Assembly: GCA_964527785.1 (NCBI GenBank)
Contig: CAZGNO010000004.1
Span: 1 to 64,000, forward strand
Origin: JADJXV01 sp964527785
GTDB taxonomy: Bacteria; Bacteroidota; Ignavibacteria; Kapaibacteriales; UBA961
Length of the DNA stretch: 64,000 nt
Direction of reading: 5' to 3'
The number at the start of each line of letters is the position of its first letter. Within the stretch, counting starts at the first letter, position 1. The position numbers were made by a program, and so were the translations under genes. Below, piece after piece: positions 9,001-17,673 of the stretch. The notes beneath the pieces were generated by a model. It was not told the origin of the DNA. It worked only from the letters and a program-made list of their open reading frames with translations, and did no database searches.

Positions 9001-10450
9001 ATTTACAATGGCTCCAGATACAACTCATGAAGTAACGCTTCGTTTCGCACCAAATACCCGCGGAAGGACTTCAGGAAGCGTAGTCGTTGCTCATACAGGT
9101 ATTGATTCGCTAACTGAAGTACGATTATTTGGTGAAGGTGTAGAAACTGAAATTAGTTTCCCACCGGTTATAGATGTACCATCGCTTTCATGCCGTCGTG
9201 ACACTACCTTTACATTTATAATTAGTAATATTGGCGAAGTGCCGGTTACAATCCAGAAAACTGAGATTTATGGTACAAATGCAAGTGAGTTTACGTGGTT
9301 GGGTATTTCACCAAATGGAGCTATTCCTCTGGGAGGTACTGCAACTGCTTCTATCCGTTTTTCGAGCAGGAATGCCGGAGTAAAAGCCGCATTTATTGTA
9401 CTGACCGCTGCAGGCGAGAGCATAAAATCCGATACAATTGCCTTACGAGCCAAACAAGATTCGGTAGGATTTATTCTTGAAGGCGAGCAAAATAAGAAAT
9501 TAACTGTTGTAATGAAAATTAACAAGCAATTTATTACAGCCGATACTATTATCCGTATTACAAATACCGGAACAGTACCTCTCGAATGGAAAGTTCCTGA
9601 TGTTTTTGGAAGTTTTTCATTAGTAGAAGTAGTCCCATCGCAAACACTTGTTGGCGGCTCTTCGCTATTACGATTGAGGTTTAACGGTGGCAGTGCCGGT
9701 AATTATTACGCACCCGATATCCCGGTAATCGAAACAGGGTGTAGCAATTCCAAAAGTCTCAACGTACAAGCAAATGTTATCCCTGTCCCGAAAGTGGTTC
9801 TTACGGTAGGTTCTGCATCTGCTGCTATCGGAGAGACTGTACAAATTCCTATTATCATTTCTAATTTAAAAGAATTAAAAGAAGCAAAAGTATCAGGAAT
9901 TAGCGGTACTATTCGGTGTAATGGAACAATCCTGACGTCAATCGCCCCAACCAATACAGGAATTTATTCGGACCAAACTCTTAAAGTGAAGTTCTCTGCA
10001 CCGATTACAAACGATACTATTCTCACCATACTGCATTTCCGCGCAGCATTAGGAAGCGATACTACTACCGACCTGATTGCAGAGAACATTTCAGTTGAGA
10101 CAGGGTCTGCATTTGTTTCTACAGTTACCGGTGTTTTTGCATTGCAAGGAATTTGCCGTGAAGGGGCAACTCCGCGCCTCTACCGTACAGCAGGAACTGC
10201 GTCAGTCCAGATTGTTCCAAATCCTATTGAACAATCCTCTGAAATCGTGCTTGAAACCGGTGAAAAAGGTCGGGTAAGGGTTTCTCTTTGTTCTGTGATG
10301 GGGACGGAAGTTGCCATGCTTGCTGATGCTGAGTACAACGAGGGTACGTATAGTATTCCGTTTCAGCGGGACGGGCTGTCTGCCGGTGTGTATTTCCTTA
10401 TGGTTGAATTGCCTACCCGGACGTTCTCTAGAAGGGTGATTGTGCGGTAG
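6077..10450 (+). CDS. Giant secreted VWA/WD40/Ig-like protein with T9SS tail
   Basis: About 1457 residues. A signal peptide (LFKK followed by a long hydrophobic run to about residue 30) is followed by a von Willebrand A domain with a DVSGS metal site near residue 100. A short Ig-like segment with LLTPNGGESY follows (about 420-485). Next is a WD40 array of about seven blades (nt about 7560-8455; SEDHTAIIWD, SRDQSGILWD, SIDYTARIWD). Then come several ASPM/Hydin-type Ig-like repeats, a cohesin-like segment (about 1240-1340) and a C-terminal sorting domain (PNPIEQSSEIVLE, ending in RRVIVR). The last predicts type IX secretion to the surface. ATG 6077 is preferred to TTG 6065 because the n-region then carries Arg and Lys. 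The role may be adhesion or a surface scaffold. Confidence 0.85.
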   Translation: MGRTTTLFKKTPMNYFVAFILLLLLPIELDAQGFALYGIDTTRFPIVKARCTAYDTTGKILNISPADVILSEDGLVRPVTLLTCPSAAAQVAVSAVLTIDVSGSMRFGYPNIELAKTAATSFVNAIHLGFSECAVTSFDHFNYLNQDFTTDRKKLLAAVSSLGPRGGTDHDMGLRNPPASALSIAKNGRNKRIVIYLTDGEGFGNVDAIVKLAKASNVVIYTVALGIHAPELLRKISEQTGGKYYEDIRSPAETESIYLSILQEIEQFEPCNIEWESASDCLPNVSVRASVPAEKLTATTKYTRPNSGIIRLQISPSILEFGAVGPNISGQLTTTLTARSRSITVTDIIPNDVRFKVISGAQFTLQPGESRDITVEFTPSDSGYAFASFRIETDICSPFFFYGTGGYLDKGAGIRTLHLLTPNGGESYGAGSDSVITWEGVPPSDSVKIELSTDAGVTWNILKANAGGLRTNWAIPNTPGDRCLVRISQLRRVLPPATVLSGHTDWLLGADLSPNGTDALTASEDHTAIIWDVNTGIQKFRLSGHKAIVGAAVYNSDGSRVLTVSRDQSGILWDAATGAQIRSFLGSPIELSTAAFSKDGLKAFTGDYKGVVRMWNVETGDQIRSFSSGDDSTRISSLDIDPSGTRLLTTTQSGNVNMWNITTGRRLYAFSVSSVEYAYTARFTKGGSQFVTGGPTSAILWDAASGSQIKSFRSGNTNVTCAAISPDGSLLATGGSYQGDTLFVSIILWNLSSGDSLLTLHGHLRQINTVQFDKNGRRLISSSIDYTARIWDLGNVLVVQQDTSNALFSIVSAKPTVSDIDLGRIPVGISRDSIIMNAIQNAGVFPIKIDSITFSGSNPNEFRVNSAGSFTIGGAKTADVEFSCRPLGIGTRSALVTFHTQGTQHRVTITATGFYPGLSVFSELIDFGKVRLGTVKDSTITLFLKNTSGVPITVKSITKGKPDSVQFDIISGSGTFTMAPDTTHEVTLRFAPNTRGRTSGSVVVAHTGIDSLTEVRLFGEGVETEISFPPVIDVPSLSCRRDTTFTFIISNIGEVPVTIQKTEIYGTNASEFTWLGISPNGAIPLGGTATASIRFSSRNAGVKAAFIVLTAAGESIKSDTIALRAKQDSVGFILEGEQNKKLTVVMKINKQFITADTIIRITNTGTVPLEWKVPDVFGSFSLVEVVPSQTLVGGSSLLRLRFNGGSAGNYYAPDIPVIETGCSNSKSLNVQANVIPVPKVVLTVGSASAAIGETVQIPIIISNLKELKEAKVSGISGTIRCNGTILTSIAPTNTGIYSDQTLKVKFSAPITNDTILTILHFRAALGSDTTTDLIAENISVETGSAFVSTVTGVFALQGICREGATPRLYRTAGTASVQIVPNPIEQSSEIVLETGEKGRVRVSLCSVMGTEVAMLADAEYNEGTYSIPFQRDGLSAGVYFLMVELPTRTFSRRVIVR

Positions 10451-10578
10451 GAGGTGAACGGTGTACAGTAACAGTAATCTTATATTTATATTTACAATTC
10501 CATCTCGTTGAAAGTTATAGGCAGTTTTGTATTTAATAACACTGTCAAGTTAGATTTTTACAACAAACAGCTTTAAAA

Positions 10579-10986
10579 ATGCTAAACAATGATAATCGTC
10601 TGAAACAGCGTTTTGATAATTTTGAGAAGGCGTTGCATTATCTAGAAAATGCAATGAATTTACAGAATCCTGATATTTTTCAAAAAGCCGGCATGATTCA
10701 ATTCTTTGAAATGTGCTCGGAACTTTCATGTAAATTGCTCAAAGATTATCTTGAAGAACAAAGGTTCATTGACATCAAATCTCCTCGCGTCGCTTTGAAA
10801 AAATCCTTTGAGATTGGCTTAATTAACGATGGTCACGAATGGTTGGAATTGCTTGAGGACAGAAATCTGACTTCTCATACATATGACGAAGAAACGGTAA
10901 CAGAGGTTGAAAAACTTATTCGCGAAAAATATTATCCATTGCTGAAAGATTTGTATGATACCTTCAAAAATATTGAAGATAAGTAA
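10579..10986 (+). CDS. HEPN (HepT/HI0074-like) protein of a HEPN/MNT pair
   Basis: A 135-residue helical protein matching the nucleotidyltransferase substrate-binding (HI0074) family. The RNase-type HEPN signature R-x4-H-x-Y is present as RNLTSHTY (R95, H100, Y102). It overlaps the following nucleotidyltransferase gene by 32 nt, the usual arrangement of HepT-MntA modules. In characterised members the HEPN protein is an RNA-cleaving toxin that the partner neutralises by adding AMP to its Tyr. It follows the giant T9SS gene after a 128-nt gap. Function here is by family only. Confidence 0.83.
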   Translation: MLNNDNRLKQRFDNFEKALHYLENAMNLQNPDIFQKAGMIQFFEMCSELSCKLLKDYLEEQRFIDIKSPRVALKKSFEIGLINDGHEWLELLEDRNLTSHTYDEETVTEVEKLIREKYYPLLKDLYDTFKNIEDK

Positions 10987-11305
10987 CACTTTCGGGTTGC
11001 GTGACGATGATATTGAAACTATTGTTGTCGTTCTCCAAGGTGAGGATACAGTTGAGCAAGCTCTTATTTTCGGCAGCAGAGCAAAGGGGAATTACAGAAC
11101 CGGAAGTGATGTTGATATTGCACTTAAAGGAAGGAATATCACTCACAGTACAATTGTCCGTATTAGTGAACGCCTAAACGAAGAAACGCTTATGCCCTAT
11201 AGGTTTGATGTTCTTCATTATGATACTATAACTCATAATCCGTTAGTGGAGCATATCAATCGTATCGGGATAGTTTTTTACTCTAAGCTTGACAAAAAGA
11301 ATTAG
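10955..11305 (+). CDS. MntA-like nucleotidyltransferase antitoxin
   Basis: A 116-residue minimal nucleotidyltransferase. The catalytic motif GSRAKGNYRTGSDVD (G40, S41, D52, D54) is intact, and a third acidic residue lies in RFDVLHYD (about D84). This is the MNT partner of the overlapping HEPN gene; the family antitoxin AMPylates the HEPN toxin. The ATG at 10955 lies inside the upstream gene with a weak ribosome site; an in-frame TTG at 10997 could be the true start without losing the domain. Translational coupling is likely. Confidence 0.83.
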   Translation: MIPSKILKISNTFGLRDDDIETIVVVLQGEDTVEQALIFGSRAKGNYRTGSDVDIALKGRNITHSTIVRISERLNEETLMPYRFDVLHYDTITHNPLVEHINRIGIVFYSKLDKKN

Positions 11306-11308
11306 TGT

Positions 11309-11515
11309 TTGTTTGAAACTATTTGTCAAAAAACATACGGAAGAAAAATTGAAATTATATTTTCATTTCATGTAGAGAATTTCAACACATATTTTGAAAG
11401 AGCATTTTCAAAATACAAACTAGAAGATAAGGATGGTGCTTACTCGGATTGGTCAAGAGCAAGTGAATTAGGCAGTAAAGATGCCGATACAATGATAAAC
11501 AAATATTGCAAATAA
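11309..11515 (+). pseudogene. TPR-repeat gene remnant
   Basis: An open stretch of 68 codons with only a TTG start. Residues 28-68 (YFERAFSKYKLEDKDGAYSD and onward to the end) are one clear tetratricopeptide unit of the type found at the end of long TPR proteins. The first 27 residues match nothing I recognise. It begins 3 nt after the MNT gene and has no ribosome site. It is best read as the broken 3' end of a larger TPR gene, perhaps displaced when the HEPN/MNT module arrived. Confidence 0.5.
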
Positions 11516-11568
11516 CCCCGAAACCACCTATTTTTGCATTTCACAACAACCATTAAACAATACAAAAA

Positions 11569-12243
11569 ATGCTCCATCCTCTCAAAATTGCTCCGTCACT
11601 TCTCTCGGCTGATTTCGCCAATTTAGAGCGAGATGTACAGCTCTGCGAAAAAGCAGGTGCGGATATTCTCCATATTGATGTGATGGATGGTCATTTCGTC
11701 CCGAATATTACTATCGGACCTCTCATCGTCCGTGCAATCCGTTCTAAAACTACACTGCCGTTTGATTGCCATTTGATGATTGAGAACCCGGATAAATACA
11801 TCCCCGCCTTCGCCGAAGCCGGTGCAGACTGGATATCGGTTCATGTGGAAGAGTGCACGCATTTGCATCGCACTCTCGGACTGATTCAAGAACTTGGTAA
11901 GAAAGCTGGTATTGTCTTGAATCCAGCAACTCCGCTGGAATTTGCGTTTGCAGCTTCCGAGTATTGCGATTTTATTTTGCTGATGAGTGTCAACCCCGGT
12001 TTTGGCGGACAATCCTTTATACCGACATTTCTGCAGCGATGCGAGCAATTGCGTACGTTTTTGGATTTACACGGTCTCCCTCACATAGAAATCGAGGTGG
12101 ACGGGGGTGTAAAAATAGACAATGCAGCTCAAATCTATAATGCAGGTGCAAGTATTTTAGTGAGTGGATCGGGATTGTTTTCAGGTGATTTTGAAGAAAA
12201 TATGCGTCTGATGCGATGTCAAAGCGAATCAATTACAACCTGA
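11569..12243 (+). CDS. rpe: Ribulose-phosphate 3-epimerase
   Basis: A 224-residue TIM-barrel enzyme that interconverts ribulose-5-phosphate and xylulose-5-phosphate in the pentose phosphate pathway. All diagnostic segments are present: APSLLSADFANL, HIDVMDGHFVPNITIGP (metal His and Asp), DCHLMIENPDKY, MSVNPGFGGQSFI (phosphate loop) and EVDGGVK (second catalytic Asp). The length is normal for the family. It lies 57 nt upstream of cysS on the same strand. No unusual feature was seen. Confidence 0.96.
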   Translation: MLHPLKIAPSLLSADFANLERDVQLCEKAGADILHIDVMDGHFVPNITIGPLIVRAIRSKTTLPFDCHLMIENPDKYIPAFAEAGADWISVHVEECTHLHRTLGLIQELGKKAGIVLNPATPLEFAFAASEYCDFILLMSVNPGFGGQSFIPTFLQRCEQLRTFLDLHGLPHIEIEVDGGVKIDNAAQIYNAGASILVSGSGLFSGDFEENMRLMRCQSESITT

Positions 12244-12300
12244 TTTACTTGAGACAGTACTAACCTATTTTTTTCAATTTTACTTTTTGGAACATCTATT

Positions 12301-13764
12301 ATGCAACTTCATCTTTATAATACTCTTACACGCAGCAATCAATCATTCTCACCCCTCAAACCCGATGTTGTGAGAATATACTCCTGCGGTCCGACCGTCT
12401 ATAATTACGCACATATCGGCAATATGCGGGCATTTCTTTTTCCTGATTTACTCCAAAGGGTTCTGCGCGCTGTGTGCGGCTACCGAGTGGAATGGGTAAT
12501 GAATATTACCGATATCGAGGATAAGATTATTCACGACAGTGCAATCGGCAGCCCGGCATGGAAACCCGAAATGGGCAACCAAACCGATAACCCGAATGAA
12601 AATGCTGCAAAACTTGCCCTGTTTTATGAGCGAGAATTTTTGAATGATATTTCAACAATCGGTATTCAACTTACTGATTTTCATGCAATTCCACGTGCTA
12701 CCGATTTTATTGCAGAGATAACCAATCTCGTGAAGAATATCGTTGAGAACGGGTTTGGGTATGAATCCGACGGCAGCGTTTATTTCAATTTAACAGAATG
12801 GCGCAAATCAGAAAAATACGGACAGCTTTTTACAATTGACACTGAGAATTTCAGGGCAGGCGTTCGGATTGATGCCGATGAATACGACCGTGATCAAGTA
12901 AGCGATTTTGTACTGTGGAAAGCACATAAAGACGGCGAACCGTCATGGGATTTTGAACTTAACGGCAAGAATTTACGCGGTCGCCCCGGCTGGCATATTG
13001 AATGCTCTGCAATGGGACACGCGACTCTTGGTTTGCCGTTCGATATTCATACCGGAGGAGTGGACTTACGTTTCCCACATCATGAAGACGAAATTGCCCA
13101 AAGCAAAGCCGGATATGGAGTAGAAACGGCGACGTTTTGGTGTCACAATGAATTTTTGGAAGTAGAAGGAACAAAGATGAGCAAATCTCGCGGGAATTTC
13201 TTCACCTTGCGAGATTTATTAGAGCGCGGTTTGGATGCGCTTGATATTCGGTTTGCCATGATGTCGGCTCAGTATAATTCTGTCTATAATTTTACTTTTT
13301 TCGGGCTAGAATCGGCTGCTAAAGCGCGTCAGAGAATTCAAGAGTATATCTATGATTTACACGAGAATAGTTCTGGTGATTCAACGCTCAAAAGTGTGAA
13401 CATCGGTGAATTCAGGGACGCAGTTTTTGCAGAATTGCTGAACAATCTTCATACTCCCAAGGCATTGGAACGTGTTTTTGCATTTATCAATGCTCATCCG
13501 GTCGGTGAACTTGGTGCCGGCAACAGACAAGAGCTCTTATCATTCTTTGCTGAATTGAATGCTATTTTCAGTGTATGGGAATTTGGCAATAGACCCCAAA
13601 AACACATCGAAATACCGACTGAAGTTCACGGATACGCCGAGCAGCGTTGGCAAGCAAAGAAGGAGAGGAATTTTGCACTAGCCGACCAAATGCGCTTGAA
13701 AATAACTGAACTTGGCTTTACTGTTCTCGACACCAAAGAATCATATTCGATTGAAAAATTGTAG
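12301..13764 (+). CDS. cysS: Cysteine--tRNA ligase
   Basis: A 487-residue class I aminoacyl-tRNA synthetase charging tRNA-Cys. It shows the zinc-site Cys in IYSCGPTVYNYAHIGN (C29) with the HIGH-type signature HIGN (38-41). HIECSAMG and FPHHEDEIAQS follow as zinc and active-site segments, then KMSKS (292-296) and a C-terminal DALR-type helical domain. The length is normal. It follows rpe and is closed by a strong hairpin at 13818-13864 shared with the convergent glycosyltransferase. Confidence 0.97.
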   Translation: MQLHLYNTLTRSNQSFSPLKPDVVRIYSCGPTVYNYAHIGNMRAFLFPDLLQRVLRAVCGYRVEWVMNITDIEDKIIHDSAIGSPAWKPEMGNQTDNPNENAAKLALFYEREFLNDISTIGIQLTDFHAIPRATDFIAEITNLVKNIVENGFGYESDGSVYFNLTEWRKSEKYGQLFTIDTENFRAGVRIDADEYDRDQVSDFVLWKAHKDGEPSWDFELNGKNLRGRPGWHIECSAMGHATLGLPFDIHTGGVDLRFPHHEDEIAQSKAGYGVETATFWCHNEFLEVEGTKMSKSRGNFFTLRDLLERGLDALDIRFAMMSAQYNSVYNFTFFGLESAAKARQRIQEYIYDLHENSSGDSTLKSVNIGEFRDAVFAELLNNLHTPKALERVFAFINAHPVGELGAGNRQELLSFFAELNAIFSVWEFGNRPQKHIEIPTEVHGYAEQRWQAKKERNFALADQMRLKITELGFTVLDTKESYSIEKL

Positions 13765-13817
13765 TTGTAGAATCGGGTTTACCGGCACGATACTACTGAA
13801 AGCATTAGAAAATTCAT

Positions 13818-13864
13818 AAAACAGCACTCAGCAAAGGTTATGCTCCTTGTCGAGTGCTGTTTTA
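13818..13864. terminator. Bidirectional intrinsic terminator
   Basis: AAACAGCACTC (13818-13828) pairs with GAGTGCTGTTT (13852-13862) around a 23-nt loop. A T run follows on the plus strand, and A residues precede it for the minus strand. It lies between the convergent cysS and glycosyltransferase genes and can serve both. Confidence 0.8.
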
Positions 13865-13875
13865 TTTTGAGAAAA

Positions 13876-15078
13876 TTACAATTTCTTCTTCATTATTCCA
13901 TGATATACATCCACAGCCCTTTGTGCGTTATGCTTCCATGAATATGTATTCACAGCATCAAGTCGTGCAGCTTTGCCAAGTGTACTACATAATTCTAAAT
14001 CACCGGCGAGACGACAAATTACCGTTGCCAAAGCACGCTCATCGCGCTGTACTACTAACGCACCGTTGATTCCATCATGGATAATATCGGCAATTTGCCC
14101 CACCGACGAAGCTACAATTGCCTTACCCATCCCCATATATTCAAACAGTTTGGTAGGTGAACCGAAAAACGTTGTGCCATCGGTATTTTCTGTGTGTGGG
14201 CTAAGGAGGATTTCGCACAACGAAAGATAACTAGGTACTATATCATGTTTAACTGTTCCAAGGAGTGTCACAGAATCCGAAACAGCGTCAGCATCAAGAA
14301 TTTTCTCTACATTTCCCCGTAATTTACCATCGCCGATTAGCATAAAGTGTAGATTAGGATTTTGCTTTACAGCGTGACTGACTGACCTTGCCAACACTTC
14401 AACGCCGTGCCATTCGCCGAATGTTCCGACGAACCCACAGAGGATTTTGTCATTCCATCGCGCCTGAAGTTCAGCTGGAAGTGAACTGAAAAACGCTGGT
14501 GAATCAATCGAATCGGTAAATCTTGCGATATCCACACCGTTAGGGTTTACATGAATCTTTGCTTCATCTAAATTAAATAGCCGAACGAGGTCCTGCTTGA
14601 GCACTTCGGAAACGACCATAATTGCATCGGCATCATGAAACTGACGTTCTTCACTTCTACGGAGGATTTTATCAAAAAAGAGGTGTGCCCAATTTCGCTT
14701 CCACCACCATTCGCTATTATTTGCTTCCAGTATAAGGGGGAGTCCGGCTCGGCTCGCGATTTTGGTAGTTGCGTGAATGAATTCGCTGTGACGCTGGTAA
14801 ATAAAATCGGGTTTTTCTGCTTGAATAATTGCCGGAAGTTTGCGTTCAAGAATGCGATTGTAAGCAATCGAAGGAATTTCAGGGAAATTGGTAAAAAGCG
14901 GGGAATAGGGGATATGATAAAACTTATATCTATCGGCAGCAAATGCCTGTGCCGATGAGGTAAGTGCAACCGTATGTCCAAGCTCTTGTAAGCCATCAAG
15001 GAAACCGCCGATATGTGAGAAGGAACCGCCTGTATTGAGCGGTCCGAAAAAATCTGTACGAAGAAAAAGAATGTTCAT
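13876..15078 (-). CDS. Glycosyltransferase, GT4-like (GT-B fold)
   Basis: A 400-residue GT-B glycosyltransferase. The N-terminal acceptor domain opens with a Gly-rich loop (LNTGGSFSHIGGF, residues 14-26). The hinge region shows HVNPNGVDIARF (177-187). The C-terminal donor domain holds SPTKLFEYMGMGKAIVAS, whose Glu contacts the nucleotide sugar in family 4 enzymes. No signal or membrane segment is seen, so it acts from the cytosol on a lipid-linked or envelope glycan. It stands alone without a polysaccharide cluster, so the sugar and acceptor cannot be named. Confidence 0.85.
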   Translation of the reverse strand: MNILFLRTDFFGPLNTGGSFSHIGGFLDGLQELGHTVALTSSAQAFAADRYKFYHIPYSPLFTNFPEIPSIAYNRILERKLPAIIQAEKPDFIYQRHSEFIHATTKIASRAGLPLILEANNSEWWWKRNWAHLFFDKILRRSEERQFHDADAIMVVSEVLKQDLVRLFNLDEAKIHVNPNGVDIARFTDSIDSPAFFSSLPAELQARWNDKILCGFVGTFGEWHGVEVLARSVSHAVKQNPNLHFMLIGDGKLRGNVEKILDADAVSDSVTLLGTVKHDIVPSYLSLCEILLSPHTENTDGTTFFGSPTKLFEYMGMGKAIVASSVGQIADIIHDGINGALVVQRDERALATVICRLAGDLELCSTLGKAARLDAVNTYSWKHNAQRAVDVYHGIMKKKL

Positions 15079-15429
15079 TTGCTATTTTATACTTGGGATG
15101 TTTGCGTAGTTCTCTTTGCGATGATTATACTCACATTCAGAAATAAAGGGAAAGCAGTTTTTGAGATTAGTTTCAAGGATTCAAGATAACACCTAATTGA
15201 CAATTAACAAAACAATAGGAAGGATAGCGAATGTTTTTTGTAAAATTTTAGAAAAACAATCTAAAAATTGCAGTCTGCCCTATTTTCCGAGTAACGGTCA
15301 CGACATTATCAATTCTTCCAGCATTTACAAGTACTTGTTTTACATTTCCAAAGTTTGATGCCAATTCTTAGCTAAGTTTTTCGTATTTTTGCGTTTATGT
15401 TCAGTTTATTTTATTATTTCTAAGGATTT
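15079..15429. other. Divergent promoter region before typA
   Basis: About 350 nt of AT-rich DNA between the divergent glycosyltransferase and typA genes. No open frame or stable hairpin is evident. TATTTTTG at 15384-15391, 39 nt before the typA ATG, fits the TAnnTTTG -7 pattern, though no -33 box is seen at the usual distance. Confidence 0.4.
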
Positions 15430-17271
15430 ATGAGTAGTCAAACTCGCCCCGATATTCGGAATATCGCTATCATTGCCCACGTGGATCACGGCAAAACCAC
15501 CCTTGTTGACCATCTTTTACGCCAATCAGGTACATTTCGTGAAAACCAAGTTGTTGCCGAACGCATTATGGATTCAAACGACCTTGAACGTGAAAAAGGC
15601 ATTACAATCATGGCTAAAAATGCCTCCGTTCATTGGAAAGGCACAAAAATTAATATCGTTGATACTCCCGGTCACTCTGATTTTGGTGGTGAAGTTGAGC
15701 GTATTTTGAGTATGGTAAGCGGCGTGTTGCTGCTTGTGGATGCTGCCGAAGGACCACTTCCACAAACCCGTTTCGTTCTCAAGAAAGCATTGGAATTACA
15801 CCTCGTTCCAATCGTTGTTATCAATAAAATTGACCGTTCGGATGCCAGACCGGAAGAAGTATTGGATGAAATTCTTGATCTTTTTATCGCTTTAGGCGCA
15901 GACTACGACCAATTGCACTTTCCTGTGATTTATGCGATTTCAAAACAAGGGATTGCAAGACGTTCACTAGTTGATGATTCAATGACGCTTGCCCCTCTGT
16001 TTGAAACAATTATAGATACGATACCCGGTCCGAAATATGATATTGACAGTCCGTTCCAAATGATCATTACTGCTCTCGGTTGGAGTGATTATGTTGGGCG
16101 TATTGCGATAGGTCGTATTCACTCAGGAAAAGTTCAAGTAGGTGATTCTGTTGCGCTCATTCACCTCGACGGCTCGAAAGAGCAGCAAAAAATCACAAAG
16201 ATGTATTCGTATGAAGGTGTAAATCAAATGCCAATCGAAAACGCGGAGTCAGGTGAGATTATCGCTCTTTCCGGTTTTGAGAATGTCTATATCAGCGAAA
16301 CCATTTGCGATGCTACCAATCCCGTTGCACTTCCGTATGTAAATATCGAAGAGCCGACGATTGCAATGTATTTCTGCGTCAATACTTCGCCCTTCGCCGG
16401 ACGTGAAGGCAAGCACGTAACTACACCGAAACTCCGTGACCGTCTCTACCGCGAACTTCGTATGAACGTTGCCTTGCGTGTGGAAGATACAGACCAAGCC
16501 GATGTATTCAAAGTATCCGGTCGTGGTGAGTTGCAGCTAGCAATTCTTATCGAAACGATGCGCCGTGAGGGTTATGAATTTGCGGTGTCAAAACCGGAAG
16601 TTCTTATGAAACGTGACGAAAACGGTACGCTTGTAGAGCCAATCGAGCACGTACTTGTAGATGTTCCTGATAAGCACGTTGGGACTGTTATCGAAATACT
16701 TGGACGACGCAGAGGAGAAATGGTAAACATGACACCGCAAGGTGACATTATCCGTGCAGAGTTTTATGTTCCGGCTCGCGGATTAATCGGTTTCCGTACA
16801 GAGTTCCTAACTTCTACTCGCGGTGAAGGAATCATCCACCATACTTTCCATGATTTCTCACCGTATAAGGGTGTTATCAGCGGACGTACAAAGGGCTCGA
16901 TGGTTTCGATGGAAAACGGAACGGCAACAGGATATTCACTCGAAAGCGTGCAAGAACGCGGCATTCTATTCATTGATCCGGGTATGGAAATTTACGAAGG
17001 AATGGTTGTAGGTGAAAATGCCCGCGAAGAGGATATTCAGGTAAATCCATGTAGAGCAAAACATCTTACAAATATGCGTGCTTCGGGTTCTGACGGTATT
17101 ATTAAATTGGAAACACCGCGTAAAATGAGCTTGGAGCAATATATCGAATTTATCGAAGATGACGAACTATTGGAAGTTTCTCCGGTTTCAATTCGAGTCC
17201 GCAAGAAAATCCTTGATACGAACCTTCGCCTTCGTGCTCAGAAGAAACAAAAAGCACTTGATGAAGTTTGA
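15430..17271 (+). CDS. typA: Ribosome-associated GTPase TypA/BipA
   Basis: A 613-residue translational GTPase of normal length. G1 is AHVDHGKTTL (16-25); RIMDSNDLEREKGITI gives switch I, DTPGHSDFGGEVER gives G3, and NKIDRSDA gives G4. Beta-barrel, EF-G-like domain III/V and the BipA-specific C-terminal domain follow (RGLIGFRTEFLT is diagnostic). BipA acts on the ribosome under stress and in late 50S assembly. It is monocistronic, with a hairpin terminator directly downstream. Confidence 0.96.
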   Translation: MSSQTRPDIRNIAIIAHVDHGKTTLVDHLLRQSGTFRENQVVAERIMDSNDLEREKGITIMAKNASVHWKGTKINIVDTPGHSDFGGEVERILSMVSGVLLLVDAAEGPLPQTRFVLKKALELHLVPIVVINKIDRSDARPEEVLDEILDLFIALGADYDQLHFPVIYAISKQGIARRSLVDDSMTLAPLFETIIDTIPGPKYDIDSPFQMIITALGWSDYVGRIAIGRIHSGKVQVGDSVALIHLDGSKEQQKITKMYSYEGVNQMPIENAESGEIIALSGFENVYISETICDATNPVALPYVNIEEPTIAMYFCVNTSPFAGREGKHVTTPKLRDRLYRELRMNVALRVEDTDQADVFKVSGRGELQLAILIETMRREGYEFAVSKPEVLMKRDENGTLVEPIEHVLVDVPDKHVGTVIEILGRRRGEMVNMTPQGDIIRAEFYVPARGLIGFRTEFLTSTRGEGIIHHTFHDFSPYKGVISGRTKGSMVSMENGTATGYSLESVQERGILFIDPGMEIYEGMVVGENAREEDIQVNPCRAKHLTNMRASGSDGIIKLETPRKMSLEQYIEFIEDDELLEVSPVSIRVRKKILDTNLRLRAQKKQKALDEV

Positions 17272-17300
17272 TGTGTTTTGAGTGTTTGTGAAATGAGAAT

Positions 17301-17337
17301 GGACGGTAACATTAGATTGTTGCCGTCCGTTTTTTTA
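17301..17337 (+). terminator. Intrinsic terminator of typA
   Basis: GGACGGTAACA (17301-17311) pairs with TGTTGCCGTCC (17319-17329) around a 7-nt loop, with one G-T wobble. The T-rich run GTTTTTTTA follows. It lies 29 nt after the typA stop codon. Confidence 0.85.
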
Positions 17338-17368
17338 TCTAATCTCCTCTGCATCTTTGAATTTATTT

Positions 17369-17566
17369 TTTAACGCAAAGTGCGCAAAGGTTCGCAAATG
17401 GAACGCAAAGGTTTTCAGCTCCGGTAGAAGCGGCATAGAAATAGTATAGGCACACAACCAAAACGTCAAGCTCCCGTAGGAGCGGCATAGCAATAGAATA
17501 TGTATCAACCCATAATTCAAACTCCATTGGAGCGATATATTCTTAATGTCGTTCCGATGGAGCTTA
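17369..17566. repeat. Short intergenic repeats, about 52-bp period
   Basis: The region holds no gene. CGCAAAG-type heptamers occur four times at about 17374-17410. Then come three related units starting at 17417 (AGCTCCGGTAGAAGCGGCAT), 17469 (AGCTCCCGTAGGAGCGGCAT) and 17520 (AACTCCATTGGAGCG), spaced 52 and 51 nt apart. A fourth inverted half lies near 17550-17566 (GTTCCGATGGAGCTT). Each unit can form a tiny hairpin such as GCTCC-cgta-GGAGC. This looks like a dispersed intergenic repeat amplified in tandem. Confidence 0.6.
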
Positions 17567-17673
17567 GTTGTTTTCTGGTTTTTTATTTCTATTACTATCA
17601 GTCCACTATGGGGAAATTGAAAGAAATATTGTTTCTAAATCAAATTATGCTGAATATGCAGTAATCCAATCTA

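Noticed and set aside
17417..17566. CRISPR-like repeats
   Set aside because: Only three diverged units with related intervening sequence; no cas genes in the window.
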